Assembly (NCBI GenBank): GCA_016194705.1
Contig: JACQAZ010000009.1
Coordinates: forward strand, 103,539 to 167,538
Origin: Elusimicrobiota bacterium
Lineage (GTDB): Bacteria; Elusimicrobiota; Elusimicrobia; UBA1565; UBA9628
Direction: 5' to 3'
DNA length: 64,000 nucleotides
The translations under genes and the position numbers were made by a program. Numbering within the stretch: position 1 is the stretch's first letter; each line of letters begins with the position of its first letter. The notes beneath the pieces were generated by a model. The model made no database searches. It had not been told where the DNA came from and saw only the letters and a list, made by a program, of their open reading frames with translations. Positions 7,136 through 16,018 of this stretch are shown in pieces.

Positions 7136-8085
7136 TGATGCAGTTTGGAGACGATCTCGGGGTCTTCAGCCAGCTTGTCGATGAAGTCGGCGACCTTGGG
7201 GTCCTTCCAGGCGACCTGGAAATTCGCCCAGACCTGTCCGAGCTTTTGCGTGCGCAGATCGCCGCAGACGAAGGGCAAAGCGTTGATGAGCTTGACCTTG
7301 CCGTTGGGCAAGATGATGAACAGGGCCGCGGGATTGACGAGCCGATACCTCAATTCGTCGAGCAGGCCCATCTCGTGGAAGTACACGCGCATGCGTCCCT
7401 TGTACTCCTCGGATTTGGCGTGAAGGGTACGGAAGAACTTCGGATAGTCTCTCTCATCTGGCGCGGTGATGTGCCAGGTCCGCACGGCGTTGCCGGTATA
7501 CATGATCTTGCCGGTGTAGAAGCTGTAGGCTCCCAGCCGGTAGGCCAGGTCGACGGCCTCGCCGATCTCGAAGATATTGAACTTCGCGGGCACGAAGTTG
7601 ATCTCGATCGGTATGCCGGCCTCGCGCAGAGTCTCGATGCCCTTAAGCGCTGTATCGAACCGTCCGTGCACGCGCATCTTGTTGAAGGAGGCGGGGGTCG
7701 CGCCGTCGATGGAGACCTGCACGGCCTTGATGTTGAGGTCCTTGAGGCGCCTGCAGTTCTTGGGGCTCAGGTAGTGGCCGTTGGTCTCGATCTTGAGGCC
7801 GACGCCGCCCTTGGTGATCCGCTCCACCATTTGGAAGAAATCCGGGCGGACCATCGGCTCGCCGCCGGAGAACGAGACGTAGGGCACCTCGCTCTTGACG
7901 AGTTGGTCGATGATGCCCAGCGCCTCTTCGGTCGAGAGCTCGTCCTTGAAGGCCTTGCCGGGGCCGCTCTCCTCGATGCAGTGCAGGCAGGCGAGGTTGC
8001 ACTCGTTGGTGATCTGCCAGGCGACGTACAGAGGCGCGCCCAGGTCCTCCGAGGCGGCTTCCTCGGACTTTACCGCGGTCTTCAT
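7120..8085 (-). CDS. Radical SAM enzyme 1 of the PQQ-like cluster
   Basis: This 321-residue radical SAM protein carries C29-x3-C33-x2-C36 (C-N-L-A-C-L-H-C), S-G-G-E-P, K-I-E-T-N-G and V-Q-V-S-I-D-G. The C-terminal region reads I-L-P-N-G-K-V-K-L-I-N and C-G-D-L-R-T-Q-K-L-G-Q-V-W. This is a SPASM/twitch-like fold with a single cysteine where a full SPASM domain has about seven. It starts 4 nt after the PqqD-like stop codon and ends inside the UbiA start region. The order PqqD-like then radical SAM recalls pqqD-pqqE. It is similar along its whole length to the other two radical SAM proteins of the cluster. Confidence 0.85.
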   Translation of the reverse strand: MKTAVKSEEAASEDLGAPLYVAWQITNECNLACLHCIEESGPGKAFKDELSTEEALGIIDQLVKSEVPYVSFSGGEPMVRPDFFQMVERITKGGVGLKIETNGHYLSPKNCRRLKDLNIKAVQVSIDGATPASFNKMRVHGRFDTALKGIETLREAGIPIEINFVPAKFNIFEIGEAVDLAYRLGAYSFYTGKIMYTGNAVRTWHITAPDERDYPKFFRTLHAKSEEYKGRMRVYFHEMGLLDELRYRLVNPAALFIILPNGKVKLINALPFVCGDLRTQKLGQVWANFQVAWKDPKVADFIDKLAEDPEIVSKLHQWVEL

Positions 8086-8089
8086 GGGG

Positions 8090-8530
8090 CTACTCCGTGA
8101 CGAGGCCTTTTTCTTTGAGCTGGGACAAGAACGCCAGGGCTTCCTTCTCCATCTTCCCGGTCTTGTCCTCGTACTTGACCTTGAGGTTGTCGATCAAAGT
8201 CTTGGCGTCGGCGCCGGCGAGCACCTCGCGGACCACCGCGGCGCCGGTCTGGCTGAGCGTGTAGACCTTCTCGGAGCGCGTCTCGAACAGCACGGCGCCG
8301 AACTTCTCTTCCCGGAACTTGACGAATGGAGCCAACTTCATGATACCCTCCCGGTGGACGTTGAGGCAGTAGACCGCGTCTCCCGCTTCTCTTTCGATGA
8401 TTTCTTCCATCTCTTGCGTGACTCGCGCGCGGCTTAACGTCGGGTCGGCGTCCTTTTCGGACGCTTCCTTTGCGGAAAGCTTGAAGTCTCCGGATTTCCA
8501 AGCCGTTTTAAGCAGAGCGAAATACGACAT
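8090..8530 (-). CDS. PqqD-like peptide-binding protein with N-terminal extension
   Basis: The 146-residue protein starts MSYFALLKTAW; its ATG overlaps the polyprenyl synthase stop in TGATG. The C-terminal 75-80 residues (from about 70) fit the PqqD/PF05402 fold: F-G-A-V-L-F-E-T-R-S-E-K-V-Y-T-L-S, then T-G-A-A-V-V-R-E-V-L and a final helix A-L-A-F-L-S-Q-L-K-E-K-G-L-V. PqqD proteins bind the precursor peptide and present it to the radical SAM enzyme. The first 60 residues are not part of that fold and are of unknown role. The motif match is moderate; the context beside radical SAM 1 is strong. Confidence 0.75.
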   Translation of the reverse strand: MSYFALLKTAWKSGDFKLSAKEASEKDADPTLSRARVTQEMEEIIEREAGDAVYCLNVHREGIMKLAPFVKFREEKFGAVLFETRSEKVYTLSQTGAAVVREVLAGADAKTLIDNLKVKYEDKTGKMEKEALAFLSQLKEKGLVTE

Positions 8531-9465
8531 CAGAATTCCCTCTTGGCCATGAGCTCGATGAAAAGCGAGAGCTCCTTGGCCTCGGGCTTGCACGGCAGTT
8601 TTTCGCAGAGCGAGAGCATCGAGTCGACGAGCTCGCGGCCCTTCGCCCGCGTGGCCTTGATGAAGCCGTTCTTGTTGAGGAAATCGGCGATCCCCTTAGC
8701 GTCCGCCTTTTCCCAGAGCTCGAGGAATTCCGCGCGCTCGGGGCTTTGCAGGGCGATGATGCCCGGCAAAGTGAGGCGCCTGTTAGCCAGGTCCTGGGCG
8801 GCGTCCTTGCCGGTCACGTTCTCGGTCAAGGTGTAGTCGTGTATGTCGTCGACGATCTGGAGCAGGATCCCGGCCGCGGATGAGAGCCTTGGCGGATCTG
8901 AGTCCTCGTGCGGGAAGGGGCTTAAGTCCGAGAGCACGGCGCCGGCCCACTCGAAGAGCGCTCCGGTCTTGCGCGCGGCGATGCCCATGTAGGCGTCGAT
9001 TGAGATATCGGTCGAGGCTTTGAGAAATTCCTCTTGGAGCTCGCCGACCGTCATCTCGCGGACGGTCGTCACAAGAAGCCGCGGAGCGTTGGGAGAGATG
9101 TCGACGGCTTCCTCGAGGCCTTGCGAGAACGCGAGATCGCCGAGCAGCAGCGCCACGGTCGTGCCGTAGACGGCGTTGGGGGTCGGGACGCCGCGACGGA
9201 CTTCGGCTTTGTCGACGCAGTCATCGTGCAAAAGAGAAGCGTTATGGACGAGTTCCATGGCGCGGGCGGCGCCCTCCGCCTTTTCGGGCGGGACGCCCAG
9301 CGCGGAGCCGAGCAGCAGGCAGAAGCGGGCCCGAAGCATTTTGCCGGGGCGGCCTACGTGGGAAGCGAGCTCGGAGCCGACGCGGCCGCCGATGCGTCGG
9401 GCCCGGGTCTCAAGACCGGCGCGGACGCGCTCGAGCGATTCGTCGATCCTTAAAAGGGTAGGCAT
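8530..9465 (-). CDS. Polyprenyl diphosphate synthase
   Basis: This 311-residue all-helical isoprenoid synthase has both Asp-rich motifs: first D-D-C-V-D at residues 81-85 and second D-D-I-H-D at about 206-210. R-A-R-F and the K-T-G-A-L-F block lie at the expected places. It condenses isopentenyl diphosphate with an allylic primer to give a long-chain prenyl diphosphate. ATG 9465 is chosen because TAGAAT (9479-9474) lies 8 nt upstream, the spacing seen at several leaderless genes here; TTG 9483 would put the -10 inside the gene. It heads the operon and probably supplies the donor for the UbiA-family enzyme encoded downstream. Confidence 0.85.
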   Translation of the reverse strand: MPTLLRIDESLERVRAGLETRARRIGGRVGSELASHVGRPGKMLRARFCLLLGSALGVPPEKAEGAARAMELVHNASLLHDDCVDKAEVRRGVPTPNAVYGTTVALLLGDLAFSQGLEEAVDISPNAPRLLVTTVREMTVGELQEEFLKASTDISIDAYMGIAARKTGALFEWAGAVLSDLSPFPHEDSDPPRLSSAAGILLQIVDDIHDYTLTENVTGKDAAQDLANRRLTLPGIIALQSPERAEFLELWEKADAKGIADFLNKNGFIKATRAKGRELVDSMLSLCEKLPCKPEAKELSLFIELMAKREF

Positions 9466-9473
9466 CCACGGCG

Positions 9474-9479
9474 ATTCTA
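9474..9479 (-). promoter_or_regulatory. -10 box for the polyprenyl synthase/radical SAM operon
   Basis: TAGAAT on the minus strand sits 8 nt before ATG 9465. It is the only plausible promoter seen upstream of the whole operon. No clear -35 was found 17 bp further up. Confidence 0.45.
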
Positions 9480-9577
9480 CCAAATTCGCCGTCGGGCGTC
9501 TTGGGTCGAAGGGCCTAGAATGCCTCGGGAGCGGATGCCTCGGGACGTTCCGCTGGCCGACATCCGCTAGCCGACGC

Positions 9578-9606
9578 TTGACAACCTTGGGATTTCGTAT
9601 TACACT
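9578..9606 (+). promoter_or_regulatory. Promoter of the toxin-antitoxin pair
   Basis: TTGACA (9578-9583), a 17-bp spacer and TACACT (9601-9606) match the sigma70 consensus closely. The -10 lies inside the first of three phased repeats (9598-9629), so a protein bound there would block transcription. Confidence 0.75.
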
Positions 9607-9629
9607 ATGTATTACACATCGTATTACAT
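9598..9629 (+). promoter_or_regulatory. Operator: three 12-bp-phased direct repeats
   Basis: TATTACAC at 9598, TATTACAC at 9610 and TATTACAT at 9622 repeat with an exact 12-bp period, covering the -10 box, the start region and the ATG at 9628. Ribbon-helix-helix antitoxins bind phased short repeats of this kind, so autoregulation by the protein encoded next is the likely role. Confidence 0.65.
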
Positions 9630-9903
9630 GAAAAAAGACATCCTCGCCGTCAGGCTCGGCGCCCGGGAAAGCCGACTCCTGGACGAACTACAGGAAAAGC
9701 TCAAGGTCACCCGCTCGGAGCTCGTGCGAGAGGCCATCGTGCGCTATGCCGCGCAGACCAGGCGCGAAGAGACCATGACGGCCGCGGAGCGCCTCGCACC
9801 CATCATCGGAAGCATCAGCAGCGACACCCTGCCTCACGGCCGCGACATCAAGAGGCGTTTCAAAGAAGAGATGCTCAAGAAATATGGGAACCGTTCTCGT
9901 TGA
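9628..9903 (+). CDS. Ribbon-helix-helix antitoxin (VapB-like)
   Basis: The 91-residue protein starts MKKDILAVRL. An ATG at 9607 is possible but would start inside the -10/operator region, so 9628 is preferred. Residues 1-45 form the ribbon-helix-helix pattern: a beta strand with D-I-L-A-V-R-L, then helices containing L-L-D-E-L-Q-E and S-E-L-V-R-E-A-I-V-R-Y. The charged tail should wrap the toxin. It overlaps the PIN-domain gene by 20 bp, the standard arrangement of a type II toxin-antitoxin operon, and sits behind a repeat-rich operator. Confidence 0.8.
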   Translation: MKKDILAVRLGARESRLLDELQEKLKVTRSELVREAIVRYAAQTRREETMTAAERLAPIIGSISSDTLPHGRDIKRRFKEEMLKKYGNRSR

Positions 9904-10297
9904 CGCGGGGCCGCTCATCGCCTTCATCAATCGGAAGGATCCGGACCACCAAGCTTGCGTCGACACGGTCTCCACGCTGACCCAGCGTCTCGCCACGGTT
10001 TGGCCTGTCGTAGCCGAGGTTTCGCATTTTCTCGTGAAGCGAGCGCCCGGGACCGTAGAGCGGCTCCTTCGCCTATTCGAGACGGATGACATCGAGCTTC
10101 TACCGCTCGGCCGCGATGATGTATCGCGGATGAGGGAGCTGATGGAAGTCTATGCGAACCGCCCGATGGACTTGGCCGACGCCGCACTCGTGACCATCGC
10201 AGAACGCGAGGACATCGACACGCTGCTGACCTTGGACCGACGCGATTTCTCAGTCTATCGCCCGCGCCACGCCACGCACTTCCGTCTCCTGCCCTGA
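9884..10297 (+). CDS. vapC: PIN-domain ribonuclease toxin (VapC-like)
   Basis: The 137-residue PIN domain has conserved acidic residues Asp7 (V-L-V-D-A-G-P-L), Glu45 (V-A-E-V-S-H-F-L), Asp96/Asp99 (M-D-L-A-D-A-A-L) and Asp118 (T-L-D-R-R-D-F). These coordinate the metal ions of the VapC nuclease site, so the protein looks active. VapC toxins cleave tRNA or rRNA; the target here cannot be read from sequence. The overlap with the antitoxin gene supports co-expression. Confidence 0.85.
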   Translation: MGTVLVDAGPLIAFINRKDPDHQACVDTVSTLTQRLATVWPVVAEVSHFLVKRAPGTVERLLRLFETDDIELLPLGRDDVSRMRELMEVYANRPMDLADAALVTIAEREDIDTLLTLDRRDFSVYRPRHATHFRLLP

Positions 10298-10353
10298 ATT
10301 TTCGACAGGCCGGGGCTATTCCAACGCCGGTCCACGCCATGCCTCCCGACGGC

Positions 10354-10377
10354 AAAAATATCCGCCCAGGGGCGGAT
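10354..10377 (-). terminator. Rho-independent terminator after the 10381-12645 gene
   Basis: On the minus strand, 3 nt after the stop codon, an 8-bp stem (10377-10370 with 10367-10360) is followed by five T residues (10358-10354). The loop is very short if all pairs form. It faces the toxin gene, so it may also limit antisense transcription into it. Confidence 0.6.
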
Positions 10378-10380
10378 GCG

Positions 10381-12645
10381 CTAGTCCGTCAGCTTGGTCG
10401 GCTCGACGAAGCGCTTGCGCGCCTCGAGCATCTGCCCCAGCAGCTTGTCGTCGGCGACCTTGCGGTCGTTGAGGACGTAGCGGACCTTGACGTCCTTCTC
10501 GCCCTTGATGTGCTTGTTCGTGCGCGCGTAGAACTCGGCCGAGATGTCCAGCGGATCGATGAGCTGCACGAGCACTTTCAGTATGTTCTCGTAGGCGAGC
10601 CCGCTCTTGCCGGCGCCCGACAGGATGCGGCTGAACTTCTCGGCCTGCTCCTCGGGCGTCTTGGCGGCGGCGGCCTCAGTGATGTCCTTGACGATCTTCG
10701 CCGCGGTGGAAGCCATCGAGGCGAGCATGTCGCGGGCGCTCTCGTTGTTCGGGCGGTCCATCGTCTTCTCGGCCTTGGCCTGGGCCATCAGGTCGGTGAG
10801 CACGACGCCCTCGGTGGCTTGCTTGGCGTTGTAGTAGCACTTGACGATCTCGTCGGCGGAAGCGTGCAGGACGTCCTGCACGGCCTTCTGGTTGAAGACC
10901 ACCGTCAAGGCGGCTATCGCGCTCTTGTAGGTCGGCTCGGCGCGGTTGTCCTCGCCGCCGCGCCCGGGCATCCCCTGGCGGGGAGCGGTTGGGGGCTGCA
11001 GCGGGAAGAGCGCGTCGACCGGAAGGGTCGTTCGCTCATTTGTGCCCTTGCCGTGGACACCCGCGAGCTTCATGACGTCATCGGCGCCTTTGGCCATGTC
11101 GTGCGCGGAGGCCGCCGTCTCGTGCTGGAAGCCTTCCTGGTGGACGTACATGACGGCCGGGGTCTGCACCTTTCCGTCCTTGTCGCGCGAGGTGAAGGTC
11201 TGCGCGCTGCGCCACTTGTCGTGCGCCGTCAGGTGGCCCAGCAGCGGGATCTCGAGGAACTTGTTGCTGCCGCGCTTCTCGGTCGCGTAGACGCGGATTT
11301 TGTTGCCCTGCTTGTCCTGCAGGGTGATCTTCTCGTCCGACTTGTTCCAGGTCGTGTGGTGGTCCCAGATGATCGGGATCTTCAAATGGAAGCCTTTGCC
11401 GTCTCTCTTGTATTTGTCGATGCCGGCGAAGGTCGGCTCCTTGCCGAGCTGGTCTTTCTTGTCGCCCTTCCAGGAATCGAGGCGTCCCTGCTCGTCGACG
11501 ATGTCGTCGCCGAACTTCGGATGGACGAGCTTCGCCAAGGCCTTGAGCGAAAGGAAGTCTCCCTTCATGAGGTTGGCGACCTTCTCCATCTGGGCCGGGT
11601 CGTTCGGATCGAGGATGAATTCGAGCACGATCTGCTCGCCGGTGCGGTGGATGTCGCTGATGTCGATGGCGGCGCGCAGGTAGTTGGCGATCTGGTGCGC
11701 GACGGCGCGGTTGACGACTCCCCCGGCCAAATTGCCCAGAGTCTTCGCGACGAACTCCTCGCCGAGCGCCGCGCCGAGCTGGCCCGGCATGAGGCTGCCC
11801 ACGACCGCGCCGCCCTTGGTGCCGATGTCGGCGCGGTCCAGGCGCAGGCGGAGCCTGAGCTTACTCTCATCCATCTTGTAGATCGAGAGGTTCTCGCGGT
11901 TCTCGTGGAACGCGCCCCAATAGAGCGTGACGGCCACGTACTGCGTCCCGGCGGTGACCGCCGGCTGGAAGCCGAACTTGAAGGCCAACCCCATCTTCCA
12001 GAGCTCGCCGACCTCCATGTCGTGGATCCTTTTCGCCTTCGCCGGAAGGACGGTCTTGTAGGTCCGGACGTCGAGCTGCTTCAAGAGCTGCTTGCACGAG
12101 CTCACGCCCTTGGGGGCGTGGCGTATGACTACCGACTGTCCCGTGAAATCCGCGCCGACGTAGACCGAGGCCGCCAGCGCCGGGTCGCCCGACCAGAGCA
12201 CCGGCGCGTAGCCGATGCCGACCCTCGGCGAGAACTCGTCGATGTAGGCGAGCTTGCCGTTGGCGAAACGCTGCAGCGAACGGCCCACGCGGCCGCCGAT
12301 GCCCAGGACTCCGCCGAGAAGCGTCTCCTGGTGGACGGTCAGGTCGATGCCGCGGCAGGCGTCCATCAAGGATTTCTGCAGGCCTTCCTCGAAGCGCGTC
12401 TTCTCGCCGGAGGACGGGTTCTTGTCGTCGGTGGCCTCGTCGGGGTCGCCGGCGTACCAGTCGCTTTGGCCGACGCGCACGGGCTTGGCCGGAGGGACCT
12501 TCGTGGTCGGCGGCGCGAAGAGCACGGTCGCGCCTTTGGTCTTGGGGCCGTCGAAGAGGTTGGACCAGTCGGAGGGGGCGATCTCGGCGCGGGAGACCGA
12601 TGCGATGATAAGGAGCAAAGCGTGAAGGCCTATTCGTTTTATCAT
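10381..12645 (-). CDS. Large exported hypothetical protein (754 residues)
   Basis: Begins MIKRIGLHALLLIIASVSRA, a clear signal peptide cleaved before E-I-A-P. The mature protein has no further membrane segment and is rich in Lys, Asp and Gly with scattered aromatic residues. A segment near residues 140-290 has alternating hydrophobic residues as in a beta-rich domain. The C-terminal third is helical and Ala/Glu-rich. I recognise no catalytic motif or family. The 36-bp paired-motif element lies at 12673-12708 upstream. The gene is transcribed alone, with a terminator directly after it. Confidence 0.65.
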   Translation of the reverse strand: MIKRIGLHALLLIIASVSRAEIAPSDWSNLFDGPKTKGATVLFAPPTTKVPPAKPVRVGQSDWYAGDPDEATDDKNPSSGEKTRFEEGLQKSLMDACRGIDLTVHQETLLGGVLGIGGRVGRSLQRFANGKLAYIDEFSPRVGIGYAPVLWSGDPALAASVYVGADFTGQSVVIRHAPKGVSSCKQLLKQLDVRTYKTVLPAKAKRIHDMEVGELWKMGLAFKFGFQPAVTAGTQYVAVTLYWGAFHENRENLSIYKMDESKLRLRLRLDRADIGTKGGAVVGSLMPGQLGAALGEEFVAKTLGNLAGGVVNRAVAHQIANYLRAAIDISDIHRTGEQIVLEFILDPNDPAQMEKVANLMKGDFLSLKALAKLVHPKFGDDIVDEQGRLDSWKGDKKDQLGKEPTFAGIDKYKRDGKGFHLKIPIIWDHHTTWNKSDEKITLQDKQGNKIRVYATEKRGSNKFLEIPLLGHLTAHDKWRSAQTFTSRDKDGKVQTPAVMYVHQEGFQHETAASAHDMAKGADDVMKLAGVHGKGTNERTTLPVDALFPLQPPTAPRQGMPGRGGEDNRAEPTYKSAIAALTVVFNQKAVQDVLHASADEIVKCYYNAKQATEGVVLTDLMAQAKAEKTMDRPNNESARDMLASMASTAAKIVKDITEAAAAKTPEEQAEKFSRILSGAGKSGLAYENILKVLVQLIDPLDISAEFYARTNKHIKGEKDVKVRYVLNDRKVADDKLLGQMLEARKRFVEPTKLTD

Positions 12646-12672
12646 AGTGGGTCCTATGGTAGCATGAGGGTA

Positions 12673-12708
12673 GGCCCTAGGTCCACCAAAAAATTAGGAC
12701 TTTCGGCC
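12673..12708 (-). promoter_or_regulatory. 36-bp paired dyad element, copy 1
   Basis: On the minus strand GGCCGAAAGTCC and GGACCTAGGGCC are separated by exactly 12 bp. Both fit GGNCNWWNGNCC at every position. The element lies 28 bp upstream of the ATG at 12645, with TACCAT between them as a possible -10. See the linked finding. Confidence 0.55.
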
Positions 12709-12723
12709 TACGGGGCGCAGGCG

Positions 12724-13932
<1,209 letters not shown>

Positions 13933-13940
13933 GCGCACCG

Positions 13941-13948
13941 ATTATAAC
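13941..13948. promoter_or_regulatory. Overlapping divergent -10 boxes
   Basis: The sequence ATTATAAC gives TATAAT on the minus strand (13946-13941), 8 nt before ATG 13932. It also gives TATAAC on the plus strand (13943-13948), 5 nt before ATG 13954. The two -10 boxes share four base pairs, so polymerase could serve only one direction at a time. Confidence 0.55.
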
Positions 13949-13953
13949 AATTC

Positions 13954-14526
13954 ATGTATCATATGTCCGTGGAGCAGCCGCTGCGCCGTCCCCCGTTCTC
14001 CCTGCGCGCCGGAGCCGCGGCGGTCGACGGCGCCGTTCTCTTCGTCGTCTTCTACGCCGTCGGCGCGCTCGCCCTGGCGCTGGCCGGAGGCTCGTCGGCC
14101 CTGGAGAACGACCCGGCCCTCGAGCGTCCCTTCATCCGCCTGACCGCGCTGATCCTGACCGCGATCTCGGCCGCGTATTTCACGGCGCTGACCGGCAAGG
14201 ACGGGCAGACCCTGGGCAAGAAGCTCGCGGGCATCGCGGTCGTCACGCCCGAGGGCGCGAGGATCGGCTACGGCAAGGCCTTCCTGCGCTGGGTCGGCTA
14301 CCAGCTCTGCGTGGGGACCTTGGGCGGGGGCTTTGTCATGGCCGCGCTGAGCGAGCACCAAAGGGGGCTGCACGACGTGCTGGCCGGCACGCGCGTCGTC
14401 GTCGCCAACGGCATCGGGCAATGGCGCAAGGCAGCGCTTGCCACTGCGGGGATCGTCGCCGCGCTGGCGCTCACGCTGGCGGCCCTGGCCATGCTGGCCG
14501 AGATCGTTTTTTCCTTCCTCAGATAA
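13954..14526 (+). CDS. RDD-family membrane protein
   Basis: The 190-residue protein has three or four membrane helices and the RDD signature: R-A-G-A-A-A-V-D-G-A-V-L in the first helix, G-Q-T-L-G-K-K-L-A-G-I in the middle and R-G-L-H-D-V-L-A-G-T-R-V-V near residue 145. RDD proteins are inner-membrane proteins of mostly unknown role; some have been linked to ion exchange. It diverges from the oxoamine synthase gene, and the next gene starts 19 bp downstream. ATG 13963 is an alternative start. Confidence 0.8.
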   Translation: MYHMSVEQPLRRPPFSLRAGAAAVDGAVLFVVFYAVGALALALAGGSSALENDPALERPFIRLTALILTAISAAYFTALTGKDGQTLGKKLAGIAVVTPEGARIGYGKAFLRWVGYQLCVGTLGGGFVMAALSEHQRGLHDVLAGTRVVVANGIGQWRKAALATAGIVAALALTLAALAMLAEIVFSFLR

Positions 14527-14531
14527 GTTTG

Positions 14532-14537
14532 TATAAT
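14532..14537 (+). promoter_or_regulatory. -10 box, leaderless architecture
   Basis: A perfect TATAAT lies 8 nt before ATG 14546, just after the stop of the RDD gene. No good -35 box is seen in the end of that gene. Confidence 0.5.
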
Positions 14538-14545
14538 CGGCTCGC

Positions 14546-14986
14546 ATGCCCCACGGTCCGGGACCGGATTACGAGAAGCAGGCGCGGGAGACCGTCGCCC
14601 GGCTGACTTTGGGAGGCGACGGCCCCGGCAAGGCCGCGGCGCTGATCACGCAGCTGATCGGCCAAGCCGCGCGCAGTTCCAAGGACCCCCACGCCGTCGT
14701 GGTCGCGGTCTGCCGAGGCGCGATGGACGGCGCGCACATCAGCGGGCAAAGCCTGCCGGAGACGGCGATCAAGGTCCTCGAGTCGCTGCCCAACATGTCG
14801 CTCATGATGCGCTCCGGCCCCGAGGAGCTCATGTCGTGGGTCATGGAGGGCATCGCCGAGGTGACCCCGGGAGTCGGCGGCGAGGTCCGCGACGCCATCC
14901 ACGCGAAGATCGAGGAGAAGTTCATGGGCGCGGTCTTCGACGGCCTCTGCCAGAAAGCCTTCCAAAAAGCTCGGGGCGGCGCCTAG
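14546..14986 (+). CDS. Cytosolic hypothetical protein (146 residues)
   Basis: A small soluble, mostly helical protein without signal peptide, membrane segment or known motif. The sequence is even in composition and the frame uses the same GC-rich third positions as its neighbours, so it is probably a real gene. A TATAAT 8 nt before the ATG suggests its own leaderless transcript. The 3' end overlaps the convergent gene by 4 bp. Function unknown. Confidence 0.55.
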   Translation: MPHGPGPDYEKQARETVARLTLGGDGPGKAAALITQLIGQAARSSKDPHAVVVAVCRGAMDGAHISGQSLPETAIKVLESLPNMSLMMRSGPEELMSWVMEGIAEVTPGVGGEVRDAIHAKIEEKFMGAVFDGLCQKAFQKARGGA

Positions 14987-15864
14987 TCCTTCAAGAACCC
15001 CGGCGGCAGGTCGGTGAAATGCCGGTCGAAGTCCGAACAAAGCTCGTAGCGGGGGGCGGAGCTGCCGTATTGCACGGTCTGGCGGCACTGGACGACGTTG
15101 GCCTTGGGGCCGAAAAAGCAGGTCGCCTCGGCCCCATAAACGCGGTCGTAGATGAAGCGGTATTGGGCCCGGTCCCAGCCCTGGTTGTGGGACTCGAGAG
15201 CCTCGTTGTCGGCCCCGGCCGCGTGGAGAGCCTCATGGAAGAAGACGCCGGCCAGCCCCGAGCTGCCCTTGACCATGCAGGGCGATACGTTGCGCAAGGC
15301 GATCATGTGGAAGAAGCTCTTTTCCAGGACCCCCCGGCCGTTCTCGTCGGTGACCCAGGCGTCGCGCTCGCTGTGGTTGGCGCAGGTGCGGGCCTCGGTG
15401 TCGTAGTCCGCCGAGCACTGCACGACCATGCGCCGGCTCCAAACCTGGCCCTTGAGCTCGCGCCCCCACTCGGGATTGAAGGTGCCCAGACACCCTCCGG
15501 CCGAGGCCGGCACCGCGGGATCCATCTTGCGGACGGCCAGAGTCAGGGCGTCGAGCAGGTCGCGCGCGCCGAAGCGCTTATCGCGGAGGCAGCGCGGATC
15601 GACGAGCCAGCCGGCGGGATGAACGTAGGCGCGGACTTCTCCCTCGCCGTCGAACACGGCGGTCTTGATCCAGCAGTCTCCCGACTTCCGCCGCTCCCAA
15701 TCGCCGGGGCAGGCGCGGTTCGAGGGCCCGCTCTTGACGGGCCTCCCCTTGACCGGGACCGCGGCGTCGGGAAATTCCCGCGCGAGTCCCGTCAATTCCA
15801 CCAACGCCTCGGCGTGAAGCCCGGCGGGAATCGACGCGAGCAGCGCGGCCAGGATATACCGCAT
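14983..15864 (-). CDS. Exported zincin-like metallopeptidase
   Basis: 293 residues beginning with a signal peptide (MRYILAALLASIPAGLHA). The mature part has about a dozen Cys residues, suggesting disulfides in the periplasm or outside the cell. A zinc-binding motif H210-E-A-L-H214 sits in F-F-H-E-A-L-H-A-A-G-A-D, with His226 in E-S-H-N-Q-G-W-D twelve residues later as a possible third ligand. The fold beyond the motif is not one I can name. The gene stands alone; AATAAT lies 6 nt before the ATG. It may act on envelope or environmental proteins. Confidence 0.6.
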   Translation of the reverse strand: MRYILAALLASIPAGLHAEALVELTGLAREFPDAAVPVKGRPVKSGPSNRACPGDWERRKSGDCWIKTAVFDGEGEVRAYVHPAGWLVDPRCLRDKRFGARDLLDALTLAVRKMDPAVPASAGGCLGTFNPEWGRELKGQVWSRRMVVQCSADYDTEARTCANHSERDAWVTDENGRGVLEKSFFHMIALRNVSPCMVKGSSGLAGVFFHEALHAAGADNEALESHNQGWDRAQYRFIYDRVYGAEATCFFGPKANVVQCRQTVQYGSSAPRYELCSDFDRHFTDLPPGFLKD

Positions 15865-15924
15865 GAGCGTATTATTAAGGAAGCTTGCGGCCCCGCGGCA
15901 GGAGCCTAAGGCCCAGCGAGGGTG

Positions 15925-15960
15925 GGACCAGGGACCCAGACGGGCATCGGTCCAAAGACG
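15925..15960 (+). promoter_or_regulatory. 36-bp paired dyad element, copy 2 (degenerate)
   Basis: GGACCAGGGACC and GGTCCAAAGACG are separated by exactly 12 bp; each matches GGNCNWWNGNCC at 11 of 12 positions. It lies 58 bp upstream of ATG 16019. Confidence 0.4.
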
Positions 15961-16018
15961 GCCTGATCCTGCCCCGGAGACTCAACGAGACCGGCCCTCA
16001 ATAGGCTAAAATGGAGCC

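Noticed and set aside
9504..9515. Isolated GGTCGAAGGGCC matching the half-site perfectly
   Set aside because: No second half at 24 bp on either side; a single 12-bp match can occur by chance in GC-rich DNA.
9520..9545. Direct repeat ATGCCTCGGGA twice, 15 bp apart
   Set aside because: Lies between the two divergent operons but away from either promoter, with no dyad symmetry; too little to call an operator.
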